Shown piece after piece: positions 52,013 through 59,978 of a DNA stretch of 64,000 nucleotides; positions within the stretch are counted from its first letter, which is position 1, and every line of letters starts with the position of its first letter. A program made the translations under genes and the position numbers. The notes beneath the pieces are model-generated. The model did no database searches. It saw nothing but the letters and a program-made list of their open reading frames with translations, and was not told the DNA's origin. The stretch covers positions 152,483 to 216,482 of the forward strand of contig NZ_KB890602.1 in the NCBI RefSeq assembly GCF_000373145.1. Direction: 5' to 3'. Source of the DNA: Thermus oshimai DSM 12092 (GTDB lineage Bacteria; Deinococcota; Deinococci; Deinococcales; Thermaceae).

Positions 52013-52466
52013 ACTCCGCGGGCACCAAGACCTGCACCGGGTCCCCCACCTGCACCACCCCACCCCGTAGGATCCGGGCGTAGACCCCCCGGCCCCCGTA
52101 GAGGAGCTTGGGGAGCCTGAGGTCAAACCGGGAGAGGCTGGCGCAGACCGTGCAGACGGAGGAAAGCTCCAGTAGCGCCTCGCCCACCTCCAGGCGGGCT
52201 CCGGGGGGGAGGTCGTGGGGGTCCAGGTCCAGGAGGAGGTTCTCCCCCAAGGCCCCGTAGGGGATGGATATGCCCGCCCCCTCGGCCCTCTGGTAGGCGG
52301 CAAGGCCCGCCACCAGGACCGCCCTATCCGGGTCCCGCCCCGCGTGCCGGTCCCCCAGGGCCCCATGCCCCGCCACCAGGGTGAGGGCCTCCACCCGGGG
52401 TTTGGGGAGGCCCTCCCCGGTGCCCAGGTGGAGGGAGACCACCCGCCCTAGGGCCGGAGCCGCCAT
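52011..52466 (-). CDS. MOSC-domain protein
   Basis: A 151-residue protein that is essentially one MOSC domain, a fold linked to molybdenum-cofactor sulfur transfer and handling. The GHGALGDRHAGRDPDRAV segment and the conserved Cys in VCTVCASLSRFD, with LYGGRGVYARILRGGVVQVGD, match the family. It overlaps the upstream cytochrome gene by 19 bp and follows a molybdoenzyme gene, so it may help load or repair its cofactor; that is an inference from order. Confidence 0.87.
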   Translation of the reverse strand: MAAPALGRVVSLHLGTGEGLPKPRVEALTLVAGHGALGDRHAGRDPDRAVLVAGLAAYQRAEGAGISIPYGALGENLLLDLDPHDLPPGARLEVGEALLELSSVCTVCASLSRFDLRLPKLLYGGRGVYARILRGGVVQVGDPVQVLVPAE

Positions 52467-53122
52467 ACCTCCTCCGGGCTTAGGGGTTTGGCCCGCGCCT
52501 GGGCCACCTCTCCCGGGGTGAAGGGCTTGAAGCCCTGGGGGGCCTTCCAGGCCACCACGTGGTTCAGCACCAGGGCGATCTCCTCGTCGGAGAGCCAGCT
52601 AAAGCCGGGCATCACCCCGTTGTAGCTGGCCTCGCCCACCCGGATCTCCCCCTGCAGGCCGTGGAGGAGGACATGGAGGAGGTAGGTGCGCCCCCCTTCC
52701 GTGGCGGCCCAGGGGCCCACGTGGGTGAGGGGCGGGAAGCTGGGAGGGTTCCCCTGCCCCTCGGGCCCGTGGCACCCCATGCAGTTGGCGTACACCTGGG
52801 CCCCGGTTTTGGCCGCCTGGGTGGGGGCAGGGGAGACGGGCGGCGGGGTGGTCCCCAGGTAGGTGGCCAGGTAGTCCAGGATGCCGGCCCGTTCCTCGGG
52901 GGTGAGCTTCAGGCCCTGGAGGGCCATCTCGTCCAAGACGGCATCCCAGCGCGCCCGGGAAAGCCGCTCCCGCGCCACCAGGCCCAGGTCGTGGCAGGCC
53001 TGGCACTTGGCCAAGACCAGGTCCTTGCCCAGACCCTCGGGTAGGGTGTACTGGCTTAGGGCCCAGTAGCCGAGCAAGCCCAGTAAGGGCACCGTCAGGA
53101 ACAGGAATCGCTTCATTTCCAT
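52448..53122 (-). CDS. Diheme c-type cytochrome
   Basis: Exported electron-transfer protein of 224 residues. A signal anchor (FLFLTVPLLGLLGYWALS) is followed by two heme sites: CQACH near residue 40 and CMGCH near 114. Candidate Met ligands lie in MPGF and others. It follows a sulfite-oxidase-type gene on the same strand, suggesting it takes the electrons from that enzyme, as in SorAB-type systems. Starts at ATG 53122 or 53116 are both possible: TAGGGT is 6 nt before the first and TAGAGT 7 nt before the second. Confidence 0.88.
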   Translation of the reverse strand: MEMKRFLFLTVPLLGLLGYWALSQYTLPEGLGKDLVLAKCQACHDLGLVARERLSRARWDAVLDEMALQGLKLTPEERAGILDYLATYLGTTPPPVSPAPTQAAKTGAQVYANCMGCHGPEGQGNPPSFPPLTHVGPWAATEGGRTYLLHVLLHGLQGEIRVGEASYNGVMPGFSWLSDEEIALVLNHVVAWKAPQGFKPFTPGEVAQARAKPLSPEEVWRLRP

Positions 53123-53197
53123 TACTCTACCCTAGGGGTGTATCCTTCGTCCGCGCCTCGGCTTACCCTTTTCGGAAGGCCAGGGCTTAAGCGCCCG

Positions 53198-53226
53198 GGG
53201 GCCCCCCGCCCCGGGAGGGGCCCCCA
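53198..53226 (-). terminator. Possible terminator after the sulfite dehydrogenase gene
   Basis: Arms GGGGGCCCC and GGGGCCCCC separated by 11 bases, 12 bases after the stop codon on the minus strand. No T-run. Confidence 0.5.
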
Positions 53227-53237
53227 AGGTGTAGGGT

Positions 53238-54458
53238 TTAGGCCACGGTGAAGCGGACCCGCATCACCCCGTTCCACTCGTAGCCCCGCTCGTTCCAGGC
53301 CAGGTTGCCGTCCAAGGGCTGGCTCCGCCCGGCCGCGTCCCAAGCCCGGGCCATGATCTCGTGAGCCCCGGAGCGCAGGTAGAGCGTCCTCCGCCAGCGT
53401 ATCCAGCCGAAGCTCCGCTCCGTCTTCTCCAGTTCCGCCTTGAACCAGGTCCGGCCCCCGTCGGCGGAGAGCTCCACGCTTACGATGGGGACGATGCCGT
53501 CGTTGAAGGCCACCCCTTCCACCCGCACGTAGGGGCCCTCCACCGTCTGGCCTTCCAAGGGGGCGAAGATGAAGCTGTTCACGTTCACCAGCCAGTTGGG
53601 GCGGGAGGTGGCGAAGGTGTAGGTGTAGCGCCCCCCGGGTTCCTGGGGCAGGAAGGGCAGGTGGGTGTTGGGGATGGCGGGCACCCGGTAGCGGGGCATC
53701 TGCTCGGCGGTGGTGTTCTCCGCCTCCGCGAACTCAATCTTCTGCACCCACTTGACGTTGTTCACCCCAAAGAAGCCGGGGAAGACCAGCCGCACCGGCC
53801 CCCCATGGACCGCAGGGAGGGGCTCCCCGTTCATGGAGAGGGCCAGGAGGGCGTTCTCCAGGGCCTGGATGGGCACGCTGCGCACGAACTCCGCCGCCCC
53901 GCCCTGCCGGCTGGCGTGGGCGGTGATGAAGAGGGCCTTCTCCGTGGGCTTGGCCCCCTTGGCCGCCAGAAGGTCTTTGAGCTTGACCCCGCGGAAGGTC
54001 ACGTTCCCCACCCCGCCCCGGCCCCACGGGTTGCCCGAGGTGCGGGGCTGGTAGAAGGAGCGGCCGTTCCCCGAGCACTGGAGGACCATGGTGACCTCGC
54101 TTTGGGGGAGGTTCAGGAGCTCCTTGGCCTCCAGGGTGAAGGGTTTGTCCAAAAGGCCGCCCACCTCAATGGACCAGCCCTCGAGGCTCGCCCCCTCCAC
54201 GGTGTTGTACCCTGCCAGGTCTACGTTGTTGCGGATGTAGAGGATCTCCTTGGGGGTCCTTTCCGGCTGGCTTACCAGGAGATCGTAGGGGGTTTCCAGC
54301 ACCACGGGACGCTGGGAAAGGACGATGAGCTTGGCGTTTTTGCCCTTCACCAGCTGGTCCGCGGTGGGGGCCTGCTGGGCCAGCCCCCGGCCCATGGCCA
54401 GCGCCGCCGCCCCCAAGCCCATAAGCTTCAAGGTGGTTCGCCGGTTAAGCTTCTCCAT
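53238..54458 (-). CDS. Sulfite dehydrogenase-type molybdoenzyme (SorA family), Tat-exported
   Basis: Periplasmic sulfite oxidase-family enzyme with a molybdopterin domain and a Mo-co dimerisation domain. The start has a twin-Arg signal (LNRRTTLKLMGLGAAALAMG). The Mo-ligating Cys128 is in MVLQCSGNGRSFYQP, with arginine pocket residues following; HGGPVRLVFPGFFGVNNVKWV and the C-terminal immunoglobulin-like domain (VSVELSADGGRTW) complete the pattern. The next genes code for a diheme cytochrome and a MOSC protein. Sulfite as substrate is likely but not proven. AGGAGG precedes the ATG. Confidence 0.9.
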   Translation of the reverse strand: MEKLNRRTTLKLMGLGAAALAMGRGLAQQAPTADQLVKGKNAKLIVLSQRPVVLETPYDLLVSQPERTPKEILYIRNNVDLAGYNTVEGASLEGWSIEVGGLLDKPFTLEAKELLNLPQSEVTMVLQCSGNGRSFYQPRTSGNPWGRGGVGNVTFRGVKLKDLLAAKGAKPTEKALFITAHASRQGGAAEFVRSVPIQALENALLALSMNGEPLPAVHGGPVRLVFPGFFGVNNVKWVQKIEFAEAENTTAEQMPRYRVPAIPNTHLPFLPQEPGGRYTYTFATSRPNWLVNVNSFIFAPLEGQTVEGPYVRVEGVAFNDGIVPIVSVELSADGGRTWFKAELEKTERSFGWIRWRRTLYLRSGAHEIMARAWDAAGRSQPLDGNLAWNERGYEWNGVMRVRFTVA

Positions 54459-54512
54459 ACCCTACTCCTCCTGCCCGGTGGGACGTTCGTCCCTTGGTTT
54501 CCGGTTGAGCTT

Positions 54513-54542
54513 AAGCTAGACCCCCGAGTCTACCCCTGTCAA
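54513..54542 (-). promoter_or_regulatory. Promoter of the sulfite dehydrogenase cluster
   Basis: Minus: TTGACA (54542-54537), 18 bases, TAGCTT (54518-54513). Confidence 0.6.
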
Positions 54543-54626
54543 GTAGGGGGTATAAGCCTTTCGGGGGGTGTTTCCCAAGGGAGTTCTTAACTGTTTCCAA
54601 GAGGGTATCCTCCCCCCTTCGGGCGC

Positions 54627-54632
54627 TATCAT
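54627..54632 (+). promoter_or_regulatory. -10 box of mutS
   Basis: TATCAT, 7 nt before ATG 54640, the spacing seen at other leaderless starts in the window. An alternative ATG at 54631 lies inside it. Confidence 0.45.
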
Positions 54633-54639
54633 GGGAAGT

Positions 54640-57054
54640 ATGCTCAAGGGCGAAGGCCCCGGTCCCCTGCCCCCCCTCCTCCAGCAGTACGTGGAGCTCA
54701 GGGACCGCTACCCGGACTACCTCCTCCTCTTCCAGGTGGGGGATTTCTACGAGTGCTTCGGGGAGGACGCAGAAAGGCTGGCCCGCGCCCTGGGCCTGGC
54801 CCTCACCCACAAGACCAGCAAGGACTTCACCACCCCCATGGCCGGGATCCCCATCCGGGCCTTTGACGCCTACGCAGAGCGGCTTCTCAAGCTGGGCTTC
54901 CGCCTGGCCATCGCCGACCAGGTGGAGCCCGCGGAGGAGGCGGAAGGGCTCGTAAGGCGGGAGGTGACCCAGCTCCTCACCCCGGGGACCCTGGTCCAGG
55001 AGGCCCTCCTCCCCCGGGAGGCCAACTACCTGGCGGCCATCGCCACCGGGGACGGGTGGGGCCTGGCCTTTTTGGACGTCTCCACCGGGGAGTTCAAGGG
55101 CACCCTTCTCAAGAGCAAAAGCGCCCTTTACGACGAGCTCTTTCGCCACCGGCCCGCGGAGGTTCTCCTGGCTCCGGAGCTACGGGAAAACCCAGCTTTT
55201 CTGGAAGAATTCCAAAAACGATTCCCCGTGATGCTCTCCGAGGCCCCCTTTGAGCCCATGGGGGAAGGCCTCCTGGCCCTGAGGCGGGCCCAGGGGGCCC
55301 TCCTCGCCTACGCCCGCTACACCCAGGGGGAGGCCTTTAGCCCGAGACCCTTCCGCCCCTACGACCCCGGGGCCTTCATGGGCCTTTCCGAGGCCACGCT
55401 TAGGGCCCTGGAGGTCTTTGAGCCCCTCCGGGGGCAGGACACCCTGTTCGCCGTCCTGGACGAGACCCGCACGGCCCCGGGCCGCCGCCTCCTCCAGGCC
55501 TGGCTCCGCCACCCCCTCCTGGAGGCGGGCCCCATCGAGGCCCGCTTGGACCGGGTGGAGGCCTTCGTGCGGGATTCGACCCTTAGGGAAGGGGTGCGCC
55601 GGCTTCTCCACCGGGTTTCGGACCTGGAGCGCCTGGCCACCCGGCTGGAGCTCGGCCGGGCGAACCCAAAGGACCTCGCCGCCCTGAGGCGCACCCTGGC
55701 CGTCCTTCCCGAGCTTTCCGCCCTTTTGGGGGAGGGCTTCCCCTTGCCCGAGCTTGGGCCCCTCAAGGAGGAGCTGGAGGCCGCCTTGGTGGAGGACCCC
55801 CCCTTGAAGGTTTCCGAGGGGGGGGTGATCCGGGAGGGGTACGACCCCGAGCTTTCCGCCCTGCGCCGGGCCCACGAGGAGGGGGTGGCCTACTTCCTGG
55901 CCCTGGAGGAACAGGAGAGGGCGCGCACGGGCATCCCCACCCTCAAGGTGGGCTACAACGCGGTCTTCGGCTACTACCTCGAGGTCACCCGGCCCTACTA
56001 CGACCGGGTCCCCCCCGAGTACAAGCCCCTCCAGACCCTAAAGGACCGCCAGCGCTACGCCCTCCCTGAGATGAAGGAGAAGGAGCGGGAGCTTTACCGC
56101 CTGGAGGCCCTGGCGAGGAGGCGGGAGGAGGAGGTCTTCCAGGCCCTAAGGGAGCGGGCCAAGCGGGAAGGGGAGGCCCTGAGGGAGGCGGCCAGGCTCC
56201 TTGCGGAGCTGGACGTGTACGCCGCCTTGGCGGAGGTGGCGGTGCGCTACGGGTACGTCCGGCCCCGTTTTGGGGAGCGCCTTTTCATCCGTGGGGGGCG
56301 GCACCCGGTGGTGGAACGGCGCACGGCCTTCGTCCCCAACGACCTGGAGATGGACCACGGGCTCGTCCTGGTCACGGGGCCCAACATGGCGGGGAAGTCC
56401 ACCTTCCTGCGCCAGACCGCCCTCATCGCCCTTCTCGCCCAGATGGGGAGCTTTGTGCCCGCGGAGGAGGCGGTGCTTCCCCTTTTTGACCGCATCTTCA
56501 CCCGCATCGGGGCCGCGGACGACCTGGCGGGCGGGCGGAGCACCTTCATGGTGGAGATGGAGGAGGTGGCCCAGGTGCTGAGGGAGGCCACGGAAAAGAG
56601 CCTCGTCCTCCTGGACGAGGTGGGCCGGGGCACCTCCAGCCTGGACGGGGTGGCCATCGCCACCGCGGTGGCCGAGGCCCTGCACGAGAGGCGGTGCTAC
56701 GCCCTCTTCGCCACCCACTACTTTGAGCTCACCGCCCTAAACCTCCCCCGCCTGAAAAACCTCCACGTGGCCGCCAAGGAGGAGGCGGGGGGGCTGGTCT
56801 TCTACCACCAGGTCCTCCCCGGCCCCGCCTCCAAGAGCTACGGGGTGGAGGTGGCCCAGATGGCGGGCCTCCCGAGGGAGGTGGTGGAGCGGGCCCGCGC
56901 CCTCCTCCAGGGCCTCCTGGCCCGGCGGGAAGGGGCCTTGGAGGGGGTGCTGGAGCGCCTTCTCGCCCTGGACCCGGACCGCCTCACCCCCCTCGAGGCC
57001 CTGAAGGTCCTCCACGAGCTTAGGGCCCTGGCCCTGGGCCTTGTCCGGTCATGA
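54640..57054 (+). CDS. mutS: DNA mismatch repair protein MutS
   Basis: Recognises mismatches and starts repair. The N-terminal mismatch-reading motif GDFYECFGEDA is intact, and the ATPase domain has Walker A GPNMAGKSTFLRQ, Walker B VLLDEVGRGTSSLDG and ATHYFELT. The ~804 residues are very close to T. aquaticus MutS as I recall it. ATG 54640 (MLKGEG) is preferred on promoter spacing; 54631 would add three residues. The stop overlaps the mutL start by 4 bp. A short stretch near 55180-55230 is less G+C-rich than the rest. Confidence 0.96.
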   Translation: MLKGEGPGPLPPLLQQYVELRDRYPDYLLLFQVGDFYECFGEDAERLARALGLALTHKTSKDFTTPMAGIPIRAFDAYAERLLKLGFRLAIADQVEPAEEAEGLVRREVTQLLTPGTLVQEALLPREANYLAAIATGDGWGLAFLDVSTGEFKGTLLKSKSALYDELFRHRPAEVLLAPELRENPAFLEEFQKRFPVMLSEAPFEPMGEGLLALRRAQGALLAYARYTQGEAFSPRPFRPYDPGAFMGLSEATLRALEVFEPLRGQDTLFAVLDETRTAPGRRLLQAWLRHPLLEAGPIEARLDRVEAFVRDSTLREGVRRLLHRVSDLERLATRLELGRANPKDLAALRRTLAVLPELSALLGEGFPLPELGPLKEELEAALVEDPPLKVSEGGVIREGYDPELSALRRAHEEGVAYFLALEEQERARTGIPTLKVGYNAVFGYYLEVTRPYYDRVPPEYKPLQTLKDRQRYALPEMKEKERELYRLEALARRREEEVFQALRERAKREGEALREAARLLAELDVYAALAEVAVRYGYVRPRFGERLFIRGGRHPVVERRTAFVPNDLEMDHGLVLVTGPNMAGKSTFLRQTALIALLAQMGSFVPAEEAVLPLFDRIFTRIGAADDLAGGRSTFMVEMEEVAQVLREATEKSLVLLDEVGRGTSSLDGVAIATAVAEALHERRCYALFATHYFELTALNLPRLKNLHVAAKEEAGGLVFYHQVLPGPASKSYGVEVAQMAGLPREVVERARALLQGLLARREGALEGVLERLLALDPDRLTPLEALKVLHELRALALGLVRS

Positions 57055-58658
57055 TCCGCCCCCTGCCCGAACCCCTTAGGGCCCTCCTCGCCGAGGGGGA
57101 GGTCCTCCTGGGGCTAAAAGACGCGGTGCGGGAGCTTTTGGAAAACGCCCTGGACGCAGGGGCGAAGAGGGTCAAGGTGGAGCTTTGGGAGGGGGGAAAG
57201 GCCCTTGCCGTGGAGGACGACGGGGAGGGGATCCCCTTCGCCGAGCTTCCCCTGGCGGTGGCCCCTTTTTCCACCAGCAAGCTCCTAGACCCCGAACGGA
57301 TCGCCACCCTGGGCTTCCGCGGCCAGGCCCTCTACGCCCTGGCCCAGGCCGAGGCCCTAAGGATCCGCTCCCGCCCCCGGGCGCAGGTGGGGGGCGGGCT
57401 CCTCCTGGTGGAGCGGGGGGAGGTCCGGGCCCACCGGGAGGTCCCCGCCCCCCCGGGCACCCGGGTGGAGGTGCGCTTCCGCGAGGCCCCCGGGAAGGGG
57501 GAGGCGCGGGAGGTCCTCCTCCTCCTCAAGCGCTACCTCCTCCACCACCCCCACCTGCACCTGGTCTTCTTCGCCGAGGGGAAGGCCCTCCTCCTTTTTC
57601 CCGGCGCGGGGCTTAAGGAGGCGGCCCGGCTCCAGTTCGGCCGGGTGCTCTCGGAAAGGCTCTTCCCCGTCCGGAAGGAGGGGGAGGGGATGGTCCTGGA
57701 GGCCCTTCTCTCCCGCCCTGAGGCCTCGAGGACCGGCCCCGAGGGGCTCTTCCTTTCCGTGAACGGCCGCCCCGTGGCCCTGCCCAAGGGGGTGCTCCTC
57801 CTCCTCCGCCGGGCCTACCGGGAGCTCCTCCCCGAGGGGCACTACCCCTACGGGGTCCTGAACCTCACCCTGCCCCCGGCGGCCTTCCGCCTGCGCCTGG
57901 ACGCCAGGAAGGAGGAGGTGCGGCTTTCTTCCGAGGCCGAGGCCTTCCTGGAAGAGGCCCTAAGGGAGGCCTTCGCCGGGGAGGACCTGGCCCGGACCCT
58001 CCCCGAAAGAGCCCTTTCCGCCCTGAGGCCGGTCCAGGCCCTGGCCCGCCCCCGCCTCAAGTACCTGGGCCAGTTCCGGGAAAGCTACCTCCTGGCCGAG
58101 GCGGGGAGCACCCTCTACGTGGTGGACCAGCACGCGGCCCACGAGCGCATCCTCTTTGAGGAGCTAAGGAAGAAGGTGGCGGAAGGGCCTGCTCCCCTTC
58201 CCAAGCCCCTTCTCGTTCTCCTGGAGCCCGAGGAGGCCCTAAGGCTTCCTGAGCGGGAGGAGGCCCTAAGGGCCCTTTTCGCCTTTGAGCCCTTTGGCCC
58301 GGGAAGGGTGCGCCTCCTGGGGGCCCCTTCCTTCCTCCACCCCTACCCCCTCCTCCTCCCCGAGGTCTTCCGGGAGGTCCTTAGGGAAGAGGGAAAGAGC
58401 CTAAGGGGGCTCCTGGCCCGCCTGGCCTGCCTCCCGGCCCTCAAGGCCGGCCACCCCCTGGCCCAGGCGGAGGGGCAGGCCCTCCTGGACGCCCTCCTCG
58501 CCTGCGAAACCCCCTGGGCCTGCCCCCACGGAAGGCCCACCCTCCTCGCTTTGGAGGAGGCGGAGCTCATCCGCCGCTTTGGCCGCCGCTCGGGGGTGCG
58601 GGGAGGAGGAGAAGGCCGTCCTCATCGGCCACCAGAAACTGCCCGGGAAGAACCCTAA
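57051..58658 (+). CDS. mutL: DNA mismatch repair protein MutL
   Basis: Partner of MutS. The GHKL ATPase marks are present: ELLENALDAGAKRV, VEDDGEGIP, ATLGFRGQALYALAQ and GTRVEVRF. The C-terminal domain carries DQHAAHERILFEE, the metal-binding endonuclease motif DQHA(X)2E(X)4E, and a late ACPHGRP, so this is a nicking-type MutL as expected without MutH. The 535 residues fit. The last ~25 residues are low-complexity and overlap the convergent rraA-like gene by 92 bp. Confidence 0.95.
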   Translation: MIRPLPEPLRALLAEGEVLLGLKDAVRELLENALDAGAKRVKVELWEGGKALAVEDDGEGIPFAELPLAVAPFSTSKLLDPERIATLGFRGQALYALAQAEALRIRSRPRAQVGGGLLLVERGEVRAHREVPAPPGTRVEVRFREAPGKGEAREVLLLLKRYLLHHPHLHLVFFAEGKALLLFPGAGLKEAARLQFGRVLSERLFPVRKEGEGMVLEALLSRPEASRTGPEGLFLSVNGRPVALPKGVLLLLRRAYRELLPEGHYPYGVLNLTLPPAAFRLRLDARKEEVRLSSEAEAFLEEALREAFAGEDLARTLPERALSALRPVQALARPRLKYLGQFRESYLLAEAGSTLYVVDQHAAHERILFEELRKKVAEGPAPLPKPLLVLLEPEEALRLPEREEALRALFAFEPFGPGRVRLLGAPSFLHPYPLLLPEVFREVLREEGKSLRGLLARLACLPALKAGHPLAQAEGQALLDALLACETPWACPHGRPTLLALEEAELIRRFGRRSGVRGGGEGRPHRPPETAREEP

Positions 58659-59055
58659 GCCCCAAAAACTCCACCGGCACGTCCACCTCCCCCACCCCCG
58701 CCTTGGCGCTCTTCTTGGGGGTGGTGCCCAGGGCCTTCACCCCCAAGGGGAGGGCCCTAAGCTCCGCTGCGTCCCGCACCGCCCCGTGGACCACCACCCC
58801 CCTAAAGCCCCGTTCCAGGGCCAGCCGGGCTAGGTTGCCCCCGAGGAGGGCGGTGCGCAGGCTTCCTCCGCCGTCGATCACCAGGACCTCGCCCCCCTCC
58901 TCCAGCACCCGGCGCACCAGGAGGTTGTCCTCCAAGACCCTAAGGGTGCGCACCCGCCCAAAGAAGCGCGCCCGGCCGCCAAAGTCCTTGAGGAGGCCGG
59001 GGAGGTAGGGGGCCTCGGGAAAGCGGTCGGAAAGGTCCGCGGTGGTCCAGTCCAT
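58567..59055 (-). CDS. rraA: RraA-family protein (HMG aldolase/oxaloacetate decarboxylase fold)
   Basis: A 162-residue protein of the RraA family, known as an RNase E inhibitor in E. coli and elsewhere as a 4-hydroxy-4-methyl-2-oxoglutarate aldolase. Marks: TADLSDRFPEA, VIDGGGSLRTALLGGNLARLA, GVVVHGAVRDAAELRALPLGVKALGTTPKKS spread over residues 90-120. No RNase E is known to me from Thermus, so the aldolase role is the safer guess. ATG 59055 has TACTAT 7 nt upstream, overlapping the purU -10 box. Confidence 0.9.
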   Translation of the reverse strand: MDWTTADLSDRFPEAPYLPGLLKDFGGRARFFGRVRTLRVLEDNLLVRRVLEEGGEVLVIDGGGSLRTALLGGNLARLALERGFRGVVVHGAVRDAAELRALPLGVKALGTTPKKSAKAGVGEVDVPVEFLGLRVLPGQFLVADEDGLLLLPAPPSGGQSGG

Positions 59056-59061
59056 GGCGGA

Positions 59062-59068
59062 TATAGTA
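59062..59068. promoter_or_regulatory. Shared -10 element for divergent leaderless rraA and purU
   Basis: Seven bases TATAGTA give TATAGT for purU (7 nt before ATG 59075) and TACTAT for rraA (7 nt before ATG 59055). Confidence 0.7.
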
Positions 59069-59074
59069 ACCCCT

Positions 59075-59932
59075 ATGGACGAGGCCCGCCTCCTCATCAC
59101 CTGCCCCGACCGGCCGGGCATCGTGGCCGCGGTCTCGGGCTTCCTCTACGCCCACGGGGCCAACATCACCGACCTCCAGCAGCACTCCACCGACCCCGAG
59201 GGGGGCACCTTCTTCATGCGCCTGGCCTTCACCACCCCCCACCTGGACCTCTCCCGCCCCGCCTTGGAGCGGGCCTTCCAGGAGGTGGTGGCGGAGCGCT
59301 TCGGGATGGAGTGGCGCATCGCCTACGCCTCGGAGAGGAAGAGGACGGCCATCCTGGTCTCCAAGCCGGCCCACGCCCTTCTGGAGCTCCTTTGGCGCTA
59401 CCGGGTGGGGGAGCTTCCCATGGACCTCCGCCTGGTGGTCTCCAACCACCCGGACCACCGGGAGGAGGTGGAGCGCTTCGGGGTGCCCTACCACCACGTC
59501 CCGGTGGAGAAGGGGCGGAAGGAGGAGGCGGAGGAAAGGATCCTGGAGCTCCTCGAGGCCCAGGGGGTGGAGCTCGTGGTCCTCGCCCGCTACATGCAGA
59601 TCCTCTCCCCCCGCTTCGTGGCCCGCTTCCCCATGCGCATCCTCAACATCCACCACTCCTTCCTCCCCGCCTTCGCCGGGGCCGACCCCTACCGCCAGGC
59701 CTACGAGAAGGGGGTGAAGCTCATCGGGGCCACGGCCCACTACGTCACGGAGGAGCTGGACCAGGGGCCCATCATTGAGCAGGACGTGGTGCGGGTCTCC
59801 CACCGCCACTCCGTGGCGGAGATGCGCCGCTTGGGGCGGGAGCTGGAGCGCACCGTCTTGGCCCGGGCGGTGCGCTGGCACCTGGAGGACCGGATCATCG
59901 TCCACGGGAACAAGACCGTGGTCTTCGTCTAA
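59075..59932 (+). CDS. purU: Formyltetrahydrofolate deformylase
   Basis: Hydrolyses 10-formyl-THF to formate and THF, balancing one-carbon pools and purine synthesis. An N-terminal ACT domain (LLITCPDRPGIVAAVSGFLYAHGANITDLQQ across residues 6-36) is followed by a formyltransferase-like domain: the catalytic Asn and His in ILNIHHSFLPAFAGADPY, and Asp in THYVTEELDQGPIIEQ (here AHYVTEELDQ). The 285 residues are normal. ATG 59075 is fixed by TATAGT 7 nt upstream; no Shine-Dalgarno. Confidence 0.95.
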   Translation: MDEARLLITCPDRPGIVAAVSGFLYAHGANITDLQQHSTDPEGGTFFMRLAFTTPHLDLSRPALERAFQEVVAERFGMEWRIAYASERKRTAILVSKPAHALLELLWRYRVGELPMDLRLVVSNHPDHREEVERFGVPYHHVPVEKGRKEEAEERILELLEAQGVELVVLARYMQILSPRFVARFPMRILNIHHSFLPAFAGADPYRQAYEKGVKLIGATAHYVTEELDQGPIIEQDVVRVSHRHSVAEMRRLGRELERTVLARAVRWHLEDRIIVHGNKTVVFV

Positions 59933-59978
59933 TCGGAGGCTAACCCCAGGGGGCTAAGGTGGCCTTAGGAGGTGGCGC

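Noticed and set aside
50378-52366. 662-codon minus-strand ORF opposite the 5'-nucleotidase and MOSC genes
   Set aside because: His/Pro/Gly-rich antisense composition, covers a terminator and conflicts with clear genes on both strands.
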